Below are positions 1 through 11,379 of a stretch of DNA of 64,000 nucleotides, in pieces. The notes under the pieces were generated by a model. The model saw only the letters and a list, made by a program, of their open reading frames with translations. It ran no database searches and was not told the DNA's origin. The stretch spans positions 307,567 to 371,566 of the forward strand of contig NZ_JASISQ010000004.1 in NCBI RefSeq assembly GCF_030063205.1. The letters are read 5' to 3'. This stretch comes from Arthrobacter antibioticus. GTDB taxonomy: Bacteria > Actinomycetota > Actinomycetes > Actinomycetales > Micrococcaceae. Position 1 is the stretch's first letter; each line of letters begins with the position of its first letter. The position numbers and the translations under genes are program-made.

Positions 1-1369
1 CAATGCCACGGGCGGCTTCAAGGGGCCCTGAGCCATCAGGAGCGGGATCGCCTGCGCGTACTTGGGCAGCTTCAATGGTGCCATCCCAGCTGAAATCGCG
101 GCCGGCCACTAAGCCGAACACGTGTTTGCCTTCTTCGTTGGCGCCGGTGATCCAGCTGGTGCCGGAGACAACGCGAGGATCTACCAAGTAAAGAATCTTG
201 GTGGTGCCCTCGGTGCCCAAGACTGCTGAGTCCAGAGAAAGCCCCGGGCCAATATAGCCCTTGATAAGTCCGGGGTGCTTCTTCAGGTCAGCCTCACCGG
301 CCGGTTCAACGCCAACTTCACCACCGGTTGACAGATGGACGCCAATGGTGGCTTCGATCCGTTTGAGGTCAACGTCGCGGTCACCGGGCAGGCCCACCAC
401 AACGATTTGACGCTCACCGGTAGGCAAGGAGACGGCAAGAACAACGTTCTTTAACGTATCTCTAGCACTCCATGCACCTTCGGCACGCGGGGCGAGCTCG
501 TTCGCAGCTGCCACCAATAATTCAATGGTGGGAGTTTCCGGGGTGTCTCTGACGTTGGCGGCTGGTGCCGTGGTGAAATCGATCGTCTCCGGCACCACAG
601 TGGTGACTGCTTCAACATTGGCAGCGTATCCTCCGGCGGAACGCACAAAGGTGTCCTCGCCAATGGCCATCGGGTGCAGGAACTCTTCGCTCTTGGACCC
701 GCCCATGGCACCAGCTGTGGCCGCGACAGGAATGACTTCAAGGCCGAGGCGCTCAAAGATACGCAGGTACGCACCGCGGTGAGCCATGTAGCTGACTTCC
801 AGTCCGGCGTCGTCAATATCAAAGGAGTAGGAATCCTTCATGATGAATTCCCGACCACGCAATAGCCCTGCACGGGGTCGCGCCTCATCGCGGTACTTGT
901 TTTGAATCTGGTAGATCGACAGCGGCAGGTCCTTGTATGAGGAATACAAGTCCTTCACTAGCAGTGTGAACATTTCCTCATGGGTGGGAGCCAGCAGGTA
1001 GTCGGCACCTTTTCGATCCTGCAGGCGGAAGATGCCATCGCCGTACTCCAACCACCGGTTGGTGATTTCGTAGGGTTCCTTGGGTAGCAGTGCAGGGAAG
1101 TGCACCTCCTGGGCACCGATCGCATCCATCTCCTCACGCACAATGCCTTCTACCTTGCGCAGTACGCGCAGGCCCAGCGGCAACCACGTGTAAATACCCG
1201 GGGCAGCACGGCGGATGTAGCCGGCTCGCAGCAGTAGTTTGTGGCTGTCGACTTCGGCGTCAACAGGGTTCTCACGCAAGGTGCGTAAAAAGAGGGTGGA
1301 AAGGCGAAGTGCCACGCGGGTCATCCATTTCTTGAAGTTGGGCGTGCCGCCATGAAGAGAGACGGACAT
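1..1369 (-). CDS. proS: Prolyl-tRNA synthetase, N-terminal part (gene runs off the left edge)
   Basis: Class II aminoacyl-tRNA synthetase that charges tRNA(Pro) in the cytoplasm. About 456 N-terminal codons are present; the C-terminal catalytic and anticodon-binding parts lie outside the window. Visible are [11 protein letters not shown], the motif [12 protein letters not shown], and motif 2 ([16 protein letters not shown]), followed by the editing insertion typical of the long bacterial form. The first ATG gives about 15 residues before LRLSTLF. Family members usually start just before that block, so the inner ATG at 1324 is equally possible; neither has a clear Shine-Dalgarno. Product is certain, start is not. 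Confidence 0.93.
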   Translation of the reverse strand, partial: MSVSLHGGTPNFKKWMTRVALRLSTLFLRTLRENPVDAEVDSHKLLLRAGYIRRAAPGIYTWLPLGLRVLRKVEGIVREEMDAIGAQEVHFPALLPKEPYEITNRWLEYGDGIFRLQDRKGADYLLAPTHEEMFTLLVKDLYSSYKDLPLSIYQIQNKYRDEARPRAGLLRGREFIMKDSYSFDIDDAGLEVSYMAHRGAYLRIFERLGLEVIPVAATAGAMGGSKSEEFLHPMAIGEDTFVRSAGGYAANVEAVTTVVPETIDFTTAPAANVRDTPETPTIELLVAAANELAPRAEGAWSARDTLKNVVLAVSLPTGERQIVVVGLPGDRDVDLKRIEATIGVHLSTGGEVGVEPAGEADLKKHPGLIKGYIGPGLSLDSAVLGTEGTTKILYLVDPRVVSGTSWITGANEEGKHVFGLVAGRDFSWDGTIEAAQVRAGDPAPDGSGPLEAARGI

Positions 1370-1512
1370 GTACTAATCTACCGGGTCGGAGGCGCTCTGT
1401 GGCACACCCAACCGCTGAGAGTGCGATGCTGCTTGGGTGACACTGGACAGTGCCGTGTCCCGGGTCTAGTTTGAAGTGATATCTGCATAAACTAACAGCT
1501 TCGGAGGGCCGG

Positions 1513-2373
1513 ATGTCCCATAGAGCAGCCATGCCCGCCCGAGGAGCTGCGTTTGTCCCCGTTCCAGCTGATCCTTCAGGGGCACATGGCCCGGTGAGTA
1601 TCAGCATTGAGGGCTTGCGCGTTCACCGGGGAAAATCCACAGTGTTGGCCAACATTACCGCCAGTATTCCCGAGGGGCACATCACAGGGCTATTGGGTCC
1701 CTCCGGCAGTGGCAAAACTACTTTGATGCGCACCATTGTGGGTTTGCAGAAAATCAGCGCAGGCACAGTGACAGTTCTTGGCCGCCTGGCAGGGGACCCC
1801 CAAAACAGGCACGACGTCGGATACCTCACCCAGTCCGCCAGCGTCTACAGGGACCTGAGTGTCATTGACAATGTTCGATATTTTGCTGCTTTGCAGGGCG
1901 CCTCTCGGGAGCAGACTCACGCCGCCTTAGCCGCCGTGGGGATGTCTGCACTTGGCAGGCGTAGGGCTGGTCAACTCTCCGGCGGGCAGTTAAGCAGAGT
2001 GTCCTTGGCGTGTGCCCTGGTAGGGAGGCCGCGGTTACTTGTTTTAGATGAACCGACGGTGGGTCTAGATCCGATACTTCGGGCGGATTTGTGGGCGCGG
2101 TTTGCCGCTATGGCTGCCGCCGGCACCACCTTGATCATTTCAAGCCACGTCATGGAGGAGGCTGGACACTGTGATTCCTTGCTGCTGCTGCGTGAGGGGC
2201 TATTACTTGCACAGCTGACACCGGCCCAATTACGGGTAAAGGGGCGAAGCGAAGAACTGGAGCTGGCCTTTTTGCACATCATTGAAGATTCGGTGGGCTC
2301 ACACCCAGAGATGCGCGGCGCCCACCCCGACGGCGCCCACCACAACGGCGCCCACCACAGTGCACAAGCATGA
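1513..2373 (+). CDS. ABC transporter ATP-binding protein (DrrA-like exporter)
   Basis: ATPase subunit of a two-gene ABC-2 type exporter, acting on the inner face of the membrane. All motifs are intact: Walker A GPSGSGKTT at about residues 62-70, signature LSGGQ at 155-159, Walker B LLVLDEP at 175-181 and switch His212 in SSHVMEE. The last 25 residues are a His/Gly/Ala-rich tail with a repeated GAHH/GAHP pattern that is not part of the fold. GGAGGG lies 4-5 bases before the ATG. The stop overlaps the permease start by 4 bases (ATGA), so the two are translationally coupled. Substrate unknown; drug, lipid or peptide export are all possible. Confidence 0.88.
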   Translation: MSHRAAMPARGAAFVPVPADPSGAHGPVSISIEGLRVHRGKSTVLANITASIPEGHITGLLGPSGSGKTTLMRTIVGLQKISAGTVTVLGRLAGDPQNRHDVGYLTQSASVYRDLSVIDNVRYFAALQGASREQTHAALAAVGMSALGRRRAGQLSGGQLSRVSLACALVGRPRLLVLDEPTVGLDPILRADLWARFAAMAAAGTTLIISSHVMEEAGHCDSLLLLREGLLLAQLTPAQLRVKGRSEELELAFLHIIEDSVGSHPEMRGAHPDGAHHNGAHHSAQA

Positions 2374-3125
2374 ATATCTCGATGATGTGGGCCACCTGCA
2401 CCCGCGTGCTTCGCCAGCTCAGGGGTGATCCGCGCAGTCTGGGCATGATTCTGCTAGTGCCGGCAGTGCTGTTGGCACTGGTTTACTGGCTGTACCAAAA
2501 CGAAAAACTTGCCCCCGGCATGCCCCGGACATTCGACCGGGTGGGGCTGATGATGTTGGGTGTCTTCCCGTTTGTGGTGATGTTCCTAGTCACTTCAATC
2601 ACCATGTTGCGGGAGCGAACATCAGGGACGTTGGAACGCCTCCTGACAACACCCATCCACAAGGGCGACCTGCTTTTTGGCTATGCCCTTGCGTTCTCGA
2701 TCATGGCGACTCTGCAGGCATTCGTAGCCACAGCCACCGCCTACTGGCTCTTTGGGATGAAGATTGCAGGCAATGCTGGCTGGGTGGTACTGATTTCGGT
2801 GTTGACGGCAGTTCTCGGGGTGGCGCTGGGCCTCCTGTGTTCGGCGTTCGCCACGACCGAATTCCAAGCCGTCCAGTTTATGCCTGTGGTGGTCATCCCG
2901 CAGATCCTCCTGTGCGGGCTCTTTGTTGCCCGGGATCAGATGAACAGTGTTTTGGAGATAATCTCAAACATCATGCCGCTCAGTTACGCCGTTGACGGGC
3001 TGGCGGAAGTTGCCTTGCACGGCGATCCAAGCTCAACTTTGGCTTTTGATTTGTGGCTGCTTGGCGCATTTGTTCTGCTATTCCTGCTGTTGGCAGCTCT
3101 GACACTGCGGCGCAGAACCGCCTGA
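2370..3125 (+). CDS. ABC-2 type transporter permease
   Basis: Membrane subunit paired with the preceding ATPase. It is 251 residues with about six hydrophobic segments: one near residues 24-42, one near 55-77 (VGLMMLGVFPFVVMFLVTS), three between about 100 and 190, and one near the C-terminus (LWLLGAFVLLFLLLAALTL). The segment LRERTSGTLERLLTTP after the second helix is typical of ABC-2/DrrB-type permeases. ATGA coupling gives one-to-one synthesis with the ATPase. No regulator gene is attached; the downstream WXG100 gene is separated by about 150 bases. The transported molecule cannot be inferred. Confidence 0.87.
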   Translation: MNISMMWATCTRVLRQLRGDPRSLGMILLVPAVLLALVYWLYQNEKLAPGMPRTFDRVGLMMLGVFPFVVMFLVTSITMLRERTSGTLERLLTTPIHKGDLLFGYALAFSIMATLQAFVATATAYWLFGMKIAGNAGWVVLISVLTAVLGVALGLLCSAFATTEFQAVQFMPVVVIPQILLCGLFVARDQMNSVLEIISNIMPLSYAVDGLAEVALHGDPSSTLAFDLWLLGAFVLLFLLLAALTLRRRTA

Positions 3126-3277
3126 CTGCGTGGCTTCTGGGTCATTGGGAAACTGGCGTTGATGGGTACCTCTGCCCATCGCGCATAAAGCACATCTGAG
3201 TCTAATGTTGAGGTTCATCAACTTTTGAAATCTAACAACTGGTGATGTTCCATGAGAAGGAAAATGCGGGAGAAGCA

Positions 3278-3550
3278 ATGAGCACTGGCCTTTATGGCAG
3301 CGACCCAGAGGAGCTGCGTCAATTCGCTCGGGAGCTTGAACAGGCAACGAATATTCTGCTGGCAGTAAAAAGCGAGTTGAGCACACGCATCAGCTCCAAG
3401 TTGCGGTGGGAAGGGCCCGACGCCTTCTTTTTCAGGCATGCATGGCAATCTTCTTATGCTCCGGTGATTGGACAAGCGGCGCAGATGCTCGAGGACACGG
3501 CGCATACCCTCTTGCTGCAGGCATCAGAGCAGGAATCTGCCAGTAGCTAG
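3278..3550 (+). CDS. WXG100 (ESAT-6-like) family protein
   Basis: Small helical-hairpin protein of about 90 residues. The W-E-G motif is at residues 44-46, between two predicted amphipathic helices (residues 9-38 and 55-82), as in WXG100 proteins secreted by ESX/type VII systems. The N-terminus MSTGLYGSD resembles many Micrococcaceae relatives. An in-frame ATG 12 codons upstream exists, but GGGAGAAGCA lies just before the ATG at 3278, which was chosen. No EccC ATPase, partner WXG100 gene or LXG toxin is in the window, so it is an orphan here. Function unknown. Confidence 0.72.
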   Translation: MSTGLYGSDPEELRQFARELEQATNILLAVKSELSTRISSKLRWEGPDAFFFRHAWQSSYAPVIGQAAQMLEDTAHTLLLQASEQESASS

Positions 3551-3565
3551 GCTCGGTTTGCGACT

Positions 3566-3588
3566 GCGCTGGAACAAGTGCCCAGCGC
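3566..3588. terminator. Short hairpin between convergent genes
   Basis: GCGCTGG and CCAGCGC form a 7-bp stem with a 9-base loop, between the end of the WXG100 gene and the end of the padR gene. No T-run follows on either side, so a role as a weak bidirectional terminator is an inference. Confidence 0.4.
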
Positions 3589-3590
3589 TG

Positions 3591-4123
3591 TCAGCTTCTG
3601 TCCAGGGTACTGAGCGTCTGTTCACACCACGCTAGCCACGACCGCTCATACGCAATCCCAGCTCGCAGAACAGCCAGCTGCAATTCATCCGCCACGGAAA
3701 GGACACCGTCCGCGTCAAAGTCACGCCGTTCAATGCTCTCGAATCCTTCTAGGCTCTGCCCGTGTAACTTTTCATGCCGCCGCAGCTCACCTGTGATATC
3801 CACATTTCCCAACACTGCTGCCGCCCGCAAACGCACTAAAAGCTCGTCCCTGATGGGGCGGGGTTCACCCGGGCCGGCGCACCACGTTTGCAGAGCACTA
3901 CGACCAGGCTCCAGCACCTCAAAATGCCTTTGTTGCCCCCGCACGGTAGCTAACCCGCGGGCCTCAAGCAGCCCACTGTGCTCCATTTTGCCCAACTCTT
4001 TATAAATTTGTTGGTGCGTAGCCTGCCAAAAATGTCCCAGCGATTTATCGAACCTCCGCGCCAATTCAGCCCCGGTGCACGGCCTTTCAAGCAGTGAAGT
4101 CAAAATGGCATGAGTGAGCGACA

Positions 4124-4124
<1 letters not shown>
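3591..4124 (-). CDS. PadR-family transcriptional regulator
   Basis: DNA-binding repressor of 177 residues. The N-terminal winged helix (residues 1-80) shows the PadR pattern LTHAILTSLLERPCTGAELARRF, then HFWQATHQQIYKELGKMEHSGLL and a wing ending in a RHFEVLEPGR-like segment. The C-terminal half is the helical dimerisation arm found in the longer PadR (Vir/AphA-like) group. Its ATG overlaps the stop of the upstream dienoyl-CoA reductase gene by one base (TAATG), so it is coupled to it and probably controls it or responds to its substrate. The ligand is unknown. Confidence 0.85.
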
Positions 4125-6151
<2,027 letters not shown>

Positions 6152-6221
6152 TCATGCACTCCTTTGCGCAACAAGTTGCATAATCGTAGCGCACAATGAG
6201 GTGCGGGACACACCCTCGGGG

Positions 6222-7115
6222 CTAAAACAACACGGTGGCGAACGTTCCCACCTGCGCAAACCCCACCTGTTCATACACGGCCCGGGCACGAGTGTTGTAG
6301 TCGTTGACGTAAAGACTGGTGATAGGGGCATGCACTTGGGCCAACAACACCGCAGCTGCCATGTAGCTGGCGCTACGTCCCTGTCCGCGATACCGGGGGT
6401 TCATCCAGACGCCCTGCACCTGGGTGGCGAATTTCGTTACAGCGCCTAGATCCGCCTTGAAAATGATTTCCCCGCCGGTTTCATCATGAAGAAAGGAATA
6501 GCCGTGACTGATCAGCCACGCCACCCTACGGCGGTAGCTGCCATCTCCACCCAGGAAAGGCGAATAGCCCACTTCCTCCTCAAACATGGCTGCAGCAGCG
6601 ATGAGCAGCTGATTAAACTGCCTACTGTTGCCCACCACCAGTGCGTGGTTCGGTGCAATCAGCGGAGGACCTGACAATGTCAGTAGGGGCTGGTTAGCCC
6701 GAATTTCTTGGGCCCGGATGCCCGCCTCATGCAGTACCTCCATTAGCGCAAGCGTGGGCTCAGCCGGGCCAAAAATGGAGGCATGTGGTTGCCAGTGCTC
6801 AACAATCCACCGCGCAAAAACAACAGCGTGTTCCGCCGTTGCCTGAACTGGGACCACGTTTGAGCCCACCCAACAAGCGGCAGCCAAGCTCACGCCGTCG
6901 TCCATAAAATAACCCAGCATGACGGCTCCGGCATGGGGTGGAACGGCGCTGTTGTTTTGATTGATAAGCGAGTCAACAAACACGTTGGCAACGCGGTCGC
7001 GCGCAACCAGCACCCGGAGCGCATCCGTGTCCGCATGGACCAGGACGCGCACCGGTTCGTGGCGTTTTAGCTTAGGAGACGCTAACCACGGGGCCACCCG
7101 CGAGAGTCGTGTCAT
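6222..7115 (-). CDS. GNAT-family N-acetyltransferase with N-terminal DUF4081-like domain
   Basis: Acetyl-CoA-dependent acyltransferase of unknown substrate. The C-terminal third carries the GNAT acetyl-CoA loop in [18 protein letters not shown] (the R/Q-x-x-G-x-G/A pattern is RGQGRS) and the terminal YEQVGF strand. The N-terminal half ([18 protein letters not shown], then [10 protein letters not shown]) matches the domain found in the actinobacterial acetyltransferase that follows ispG. The longest frame begins at 7142; the ATG at 7115 keeps GGAG 10 bases upstream and cuts the overlap with ispG to 44 bases. An ATG at 7121 is also possible. Confidence 0.8.
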   Translation of the reverse strand: MTRLSRVAPWLASPKLKRHEPVRVLVHADTDALRVLVARDRVANVFVDSLINQNNSAVPPHAGAVMLGYFMDDGVSLAAACWVGSNVVPVQATAEHAVVFARWIVEHWQPHASIFGPAEPTLALMEVLHEAGIRAQEIRANQPLLTLSGPPLIAPNHALVVGNSRQFNQLLIAAAAMFEEEVGYSPFLGGDGSYRRRVAWLISHGYSFLHDETGGEIIFKADLGAVTKFATQVQGVWMNPRYRGQGRSASYMAAAVLLAQVHAPITSLYVNDYNTRARAVYEQVGFAQVGTFATVLF

Positions 7116-8238
7116 CCGCATCGGACTCCATCTCTTCGGCAAGCCTCATGGCTTCTTCAATGAGTGTCTCAACAATTTGGTCTTCAGGGACAGTCTTGAT
7201 GACTTCTCCCTTCACAAATATCTGTCCCTTGCCGTTACCAGAGGCAACACCAAGGTCAGCTTCGCGAGCCTCGCCAGGTCCATTGACCACACAACCCATC
7301 ACGGCAACGCGCAAAGGTACTTCCATGCCTTCAAGGCCGGCAGTAACTTCTTCTGCCAATTTGTAAACATCAACCTGGGCGCGTCCACAGGAGGGGCAAG
7401 AGACTATTTCCAGTTTGCGAGGACGAAGATTCAGCGATTGCAGAATCTGGTTGCCAACCTTGATTTCCTCCACTGGCGGGGCGGAAAGTGACACGCGAAT
7501 GGTGTCGCCAATGCCCTTGGCGAGCAGCGCGCCAAACGCCGTAGCTGATTTGATGGTGCCCTGGAACGCAGGCCCGGCCTCAGTAACACCAAGGTGCAGG
7601 GGCCAGTCACCCTGCTCGGCAAGCAACTCATAGGCGGCAACCATGATGACAGGATCGTTGTGTTTCACGGAGATTTTGAAATCATGAAAGCCATGCTCTT
7701 CGAACAAGGACGCTTCCCACACGGCCGACTCAACCAGTGCCTCAGGGGTTGCCTTGCCGTACTTCTTCATAATTCCCGGTTCCAGCGAACCGGCATTCAC
7801 ACCAATGCGGATGGACGTGCCATGATCCTTGGCAGCCTTAGCAATTTCTTTAATCTGGTCATCAAATTTGCGAATATTGCCAGGGTTCACGCGGACAGCG
7901 GCACAGCCAGCTTCGATCGCTGCAAAGACATACTTCGGCTGGAAGTGGATGTCAGCAATAACAGGGATCTGAGACTTCCGGGCAATAATAGGCAACGCAT
8001 CGGCATCATCCTGCGACGGACAGGCTACACGCACAATGTCGCAACCGGACGCTGTTAGTTCAGCGATCTGCTGAAGGGTGGCGTTTATATCAGTGGTTTT
8101 TGTGGTTGTCATCGACTGCACGCTGATGGGCGAATCCGACCCCACACCAACCGAGCCGACCTTGATTTGCCGGGTTTTGCGGCGCGGCGCAAGTACTGGC
8201 GGTGGCAGCGGCGGCATGCCGAGACTGACGGAGGTCAA
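7072..8238 (-). CDS. ispG: 4-hydroxy-3-methylbut-2-enyl diphosphate synthase (TTG start)
   Basis: Penultimate enzyme of the MEP isoprenoid pathway; an iron-sulfur protein converting MEcPP to [34 protein letters not shown] and the cluster-binding cysteines in SCPSCGR and [10 protein letters not shown] are all present. The longest frame starts with an ATG at 8259, but its codons 4-5 spell AAGGAG, six bases before an in-frame TTG at 8238. Starting there gives a protein beginning with TSVSLGMP, as in relatives. Same strand and order as dxr and rseP, though three unrelated genes intervene. The 3' end overlaps the acetyltransferase start. Confidence 0.93.
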   Translation of the reverse strand: MTSVSLGMPPLPPPVLAPRRKTRQIKVGSVGVGSDSPISVQSMTTTKTTDINATLQQIAELTASGCDIVRVACPSQDDADALPIIARKSQIPVIADIHFQPKYVFAAIEAGCAAVRVNPGNIRKFDDQIKEIAKAAKDHGTSIRIGVNAGSLEPGIMKKYGKATPEALVESAVWEASLFEEHGFHDFKISVKHNDPVIMVAAYELLAEQGDWPLHLGVTEAGPAFQGTIKSATAFGALLAKGIGDTIRVSLSAPPVEEIKVGNQILQSLNLRPRKLEIVSCPSCGRAQVDVYKLAEEVTAGLEGMEVPLRVAVMGCVVNGPGEAREADLGVASGNGKGQIFVKGEVIKTVPEDQIVETLIEEAMRLAEEMESDADDTTLAGGPVVSVS

Positions 8239-8244
8239 AATATG

Positions 8245-8250
8245 CTCCTT
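8245..8250 (-). promoter_or_regulatory. Shine-Dalgarno that fixes the ispG start
   Basis: A perfect AAGGAG on the minus strand, six bases before TTG at 8238. It lies inside the longest ispG reading frame, which argues against the upstream ATG at 8259. Confidence 0.75.
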
Positions 8251-8370
8251 GGAGTTCATTTATCTAACACTGCGGCAGCTGTACCGGTTTGTGGTACCAC
8301 TAAAGAGTCCCGCAATATCTATCTTTGATTGTAAGCTCGATCCCACCTGCGTGAGGACCAATGAGGGCTA

Positions 8371-8661
8371 TCACACGTATTGACTGAGTTGACCGATCAC
8401 AGGATTCCAGCCGGAAATCTTCAAACCGGTCACGCCGCCACCAATCGTCATTGGATCCTGAGAAACAATCTGTTGCACAGCAGCTTCATTTTCTGCGCGG
8501 AAAATCAGCAGCGCCCCGGCCCCGTCAGCGTAAGGACCGGAAGCCAACACCACTTCAGCCTCTGCCTGGGCGGCAAGCCATTCCCTGTGCTTGGGGCGGT
8601 ACTCCACACGGGCTGCTTCAGCTTCCGGACCATAAATATACTCAACAGCGAAAATAAACAT
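8371..8661 (-). CDS. YciI-family protein
   Basis: A 96-residue single-domain protein of the YCII ferredoxin-like alpha/beta fold. Hallmarks are the N-terminal strand MFIFAVEYIYG, the conserved histidine in YRPKHREWLAA, and GPYADGAGALLIFRAENEAAV followed by DP near the end. Family members are small dimers; some are chlorohydrolases or domain partners of sigma factors, but most are uncharacterised. The gene starts 4 bases after the stop of the membrane-protein gene, so it probably shares a transcript with the SatD-like gene. Specific function unknown. Confidence 0.85.
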   Translation of the reverse strand: MFIFAVEYIYGPEAEAARVEYRPKHREWLAAQAEAEVVLASGPYADGAGALLIFRAENEAAVQQIVSQDPMTIGGGVTGLKISGWNPVIGQLSQYV

Positions 8662-8665
8662 AGTT

Positions 8666-9184
8666 TCAGCCTATATGCAGCAGGGTTTTCACGAGGACCG
8701 CAACACTGGCCGCCCACAACATCGAGGCTAGCGTGCCAATAATAAAGCGCTCACTGGCTCCTGGCGTATTTTTCAATTCCGGATACCTGCCCAAACCCTT
8801 GATAGCCACCACATAGGCAATCGCCACCGGCTGACCGGAGAGGATGGCCACGGCGACAGCCGCACGTTCAAGAAACCCAATAAGCAGGCCTCCGCGCAAA
8901 ACCTCACCTGTAGCTGGGGGCCCGGACCCGCTGCCTTCTTCGGGAGTAGTTCCAGTTCTGCCCGGAGTTTCCTCGACCGTGCTCATCTGCACTTCAGATG
9001 TCATTTCCGTGCCAGCAGCAGGAGGTAATTCACTGATTGGCGTTGGCGCCGGGCTCTCAATGGACTCTGCGGCATCGATTGCCAGCACTGGCTTGGACTT
9101 CGCCAACACTAAAATGCCGGCTGTGACTGGCCACCCACCAGCCACAGCCACGATCAAGGCCACAGCAATCCAGATCGCTTCCAT
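8666..9184 (-). CDS. Membrane protein of unknown function linked to the SatD-like gene
   Basis: 172 residues. An N-terminal membrane helix (residues 3-28) is followed by a Pro/Glu/Thr/Gly-rich linker of about 65 residues, then a C-terminal domain with one or two membrane segments. That domain reads GFLERAAVAVAILSGQPVAIA, KGLGRYPELKN, then FIIGTLASMLWAASVAVL. From memory the ER...GQ..AI...A.K...R..EL...IGTL.S pattern resembles the C-terminal part of DUF3307 membrane proteins often encoded beside SatD genes; this needs a profile search. Downstream of the SatD-like gene on the same strand, 119 bases away. Confidence 0.6.
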   Translation of the reverse strand: MEAIWIAVALIVAVAGGWPVTAGILVLAKSKPVLAIDAAESIESPAPTPISELPPAAGTEMTSEVQMSTVEETPGRTGTTPEEGSGSGPPATGEVLRGGLLIGFLERAAVAVAILSGQPVAIAYVVAIKGLGRYPELKNTPGASERFIIGTLASMLWAASVAVLVKTLLHIG

Positions 9185-9303
9185 GGTGCCTCCTTAAGCC
9201 AGCCCACTGCGGAGCAGCTGCTGGCATCGTCGCGAGAAATAGTTCAGGACTTTCACACTAGCGCCCTGCACTGACATTCCAGAGGGGCCGGGGCCTGAAA
9301 AGT

Positions 9304-9912
9304 TCAGCCGTGTGAGACAGGTTCTACGTGGTTTAGGAGCAGCCTGGCTGCCTTACGTCCGTTGAGCTCTTCGTGGTGACCTGATCGGAGAATCGCCTTA
9401 CTGACGGCTTGAGGGCTGATCCCCAAGTGAGCTGCAACCTGTTTTTGCGTCGAGTTGGGAGAGGCCTTAAGCGCATCCAAAACCCGCCATTCAGCTTGGG
9501 ACCGCCGCCGGATCAGATCACCAAACAAGACCAGGACAGCTTCTGCTGCATCCGCCCATTCCGAGCCGGCTACAGTTCTGACACTGAGTGGGACACGTTC
9601 GCCCGTTTTTTTGGCAGCATCAACAGCTTCGCGGGCGGCAACAAAGGCATTGCCCGCTCCTTCGCGCGAGCTGGGAGGCAAGGGTAGACCCACATCTCCG
9701 ACCCCTATCCCGATGTACCAATCATGAACACGTAAAACCCTCGCCACCACTTCAACCACCGCGTCAGGGTCCGCAATAACTCCTTGCACTTCATCACCAA
9801 CAGAGCGCTCGAAGCCGCGAAGAGCGTCAATGTCGGCAAGCGCGGCCAAAAGCCGCGGAACTTTATCGCCATGAACGCGGCTACCACGCTGATCGATCGT
9901 CAAAACAAACAT
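9304..9912 (-). CDS. SatD-family protein with C-terminal helix-turn-helix
   Basis: 202 residues. The N-terminal domain (residues 1-125) begins with FVLTIDQRGSR and holds IGIGVGDVGLPLPP then GAGNAFVAAREAVDAA, a pattern like the cyclase-related fold of SatD proteins. The C-terminal 55 residues form a winged or plain helix-turn-helix (STQKQVAAHLGISPQAVSKAI). It is therefore probably a ligand-sensing transcription factor. No Shine-Dalgarno precedes the ATG, and a -10 box sits so that transcription would begin at the A of the ATG. It interrupts the dxr-rseP-ispG order. Regulated genes are probably its own operon (inference). Confidence 0.65.
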   Translation of the reverse strand: MFVLTIDQRGSRVHGDKVPRLLAALADIDALRGFERSVGDEVQGVIADPDAVVEVVARVLRVHDWYIGIGVGDVGLPLPPSSREGAGNAFVAAREAVDAAKKTGERVPLSVRTVAGSEWADAAEAVLVLFGDLIRRRSQAEWRVLDALKASPNSTQKQVAAHLGISPQAVSKAILRSGHHEELNGRKAARLLLNHVEPVSHG

Positions 9913-9947
9913 GACTAAACCATAATTGATTGTTTCCTAGTAATCAA
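9912..9947 (-). promoter_or_regulatory. Promoter of the SatD-like gene, overlapping an inverted repeat
   Basis: On the minus strand, -35 TTGATT (9947-9942), a 17-base spacer and -10 TATGGT (9924-9919). The predicted transcription start falls on 9912, the first base of the ATG, implying a leaderless mRNA. TTGATT/AATCAA arms at 9926-9931 and 9942-9947 form an inverted repeat across the promoter, a plausible autoregulatory operator. Confidence 0.55.
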
Positions 9948-10025
9948 CCGTTTATGTTTGTCTGGGGGAGAATTTGCGGACTGTGCGCCTGTAAAAAAAC
10001 CAACAAGACCACGAAGCAACTCTCC

Positions 10026-11354
10026 CTATCCGAAGAGATTGACAGGCTTCACAATGTCAGCATAAATCAACAGCGCACCCATGCCTATCAGGACTATGGC
10101 TGCCACATAGGTGACCGGCAATAGCTTGGCGATGTCGAAGGGACCTGGGTCCCGTCGCTTGAATACCTTGGCAACAATGCGCCGCGCACCTTCATATAGC
10201 GCACCTAGGACGTGACCGCCGTCGAGCGGGAGCAACGGAATGAGGTTGAAGACAAACAATGCCAGGTTCACTCCGGCCAGCAAACCGATGAGTGTTGCGG
10301 CCCGGGCACTGAGCGGCACCTCCTCCATGGCTGCAACTTCACCGGCTACACGCCCAACACCAACAACAGAGATGGGACCGTTGGGATCTCGCGGTTCGGA
10401 ACTAAATGCTGCTTTGGCCACACCAACAAGTTTCTGTGGCAGTTGGAAGACCACACCGCCAATTTGAGTGACGTTGTGGGCCACCGCCGGCAGCACGGCC
10501 GAGGCCGGCTGCGGCACCATGGCTGAGGTGGGGCCAACTCCAAGGAAACCCGCTTGCACGGTAACCGCTTTGCCAGCGTCATCCACTTGCGCCAATCCAT
10601 TGGCGTCAATGACGGGACGCGCAGTCAAAACCGGGGTAATGGTGGTGGAGATGCTCTTCCCGCCACGTTCGTACACGAGGGCTACGTTCTTGCCTGCAGA
10701 GGCTCGAACTCGCTCTGTAAAAGCAGTCCAATCCGTGACGGCCTGACCATCAAAGGACGTGATGGAATCCCCTGGAAGCAGTCCGGCCGCGGCGGCTGGA
10801 GTTTTGGTGCAGTTATTTAGGTCGGTGGGCACAGGTTGGCCATAGGCCACCTGACACGCATTGACTTCAGAAAGCGTTGTGGTGGCTTGCGCAGAGCCAA
10901 ACCCCATCAACAGCACTGCCATGAGCACAACGCCGATCAGTAGATTCATGAAGGGCCCGCCCAGCATGATGATGATCTTTTTCCAGACGGGCAGTTTATA
11001 GAACACCCTGTTGGAATCCTCCGGGCCAACTTCTTCGTGGGCAGCACTGCGCGCTTCGCTGGCCAAGGTTTGAAACATGCCGGTGCTGGAGGGGCGCACA
11101 CTGCCATCGGAACGGTTCGGTGGGTACATCCCCACCATCGCCACATAGCCACCGGCGGGAATGGCCTTGATACCGTATTCAGTTTCACCCTTTTTGCGGG
11201 AGAACATTGTGGGTCCAAAACCAATCATGTACCGCGTTACGCGAACGTTGAACAGTTTGGCGGGCAGCAGGTGGCCCACTTCATGCAAGGCGATGGACAC
11301 GGCAATACCAATGGCTACGAAGGCCACTCCACCGATGAAAAGCAGTACAGTCAC
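10026..11354 (-). CDS. rseP: Site-2 metalloprotease, RseP/Rip1-type (M50)
   Basis: Intramembrane zinc protease that cleaves membrane-anchored substrates, such as anti-sigma factors, within the bilayer. The first transmembrane segment carries the zinc motif HEVGH. A PDZ domain sits in the middle (GLLPGDSITSFDGQAV), and the third zinc ligand region is LPLDGGHVLGAL near residue 375. About four membrane segments; 442 residues is typical. It lies 25 bases downstream of dxr on the same strand, the usual actinobacterial order. The native substrate is not identifiable from the window. Confidence 0.92.
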   Translation of the reverse strand: MTVLLFIGGVAFVAIGIAVSIALHEVGHLLPAKLFNVRVTRYMIGFGPTMFSRKKGETEYGIKAIPAGGYVAMVGMYPPNRSDGSVRPSSTGMFQTLASEARSAAHEEVGPEDSNRVFYKLPVWKKIIIMLGGPFMNLLIGVVLMAVLLMGFGSAQATTTLSEVNACQVAYGQPVPTDLNNCTKTPAAAAGLLPGDSITSFDGQAVTDWTAFTERVRASAGKNVALVYERGGKSISTTITPVLTARPVIDANGLAQVDDAGKAVTVQAGFLGVGPTSAMVPQPASAVLPAVAHNVTQIGGVVFQLPQKLVGVAKAAFSSEPRDPNGPISVVGVGRVAGEVAAMEEVPLSARAATLIGLLAGVNLALFVFNLIPLLPLDGGHVLGALYEGARRIVAKVFKRRDPGPFDIAKLLPVTYVAAIVLIGMGALLIYADIVKPVNLFG

Positions 11355-11379
11355 AATTTACTTTCTTTGCTCAATTGTT

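Noticed and set aside
7116..7142. Longer N-terminus for the GNAT gene after ispG
   Set aside because: It would lengthen the overlap with ispG to 71 bases and has no better ribosome site than the ATG at 7115.
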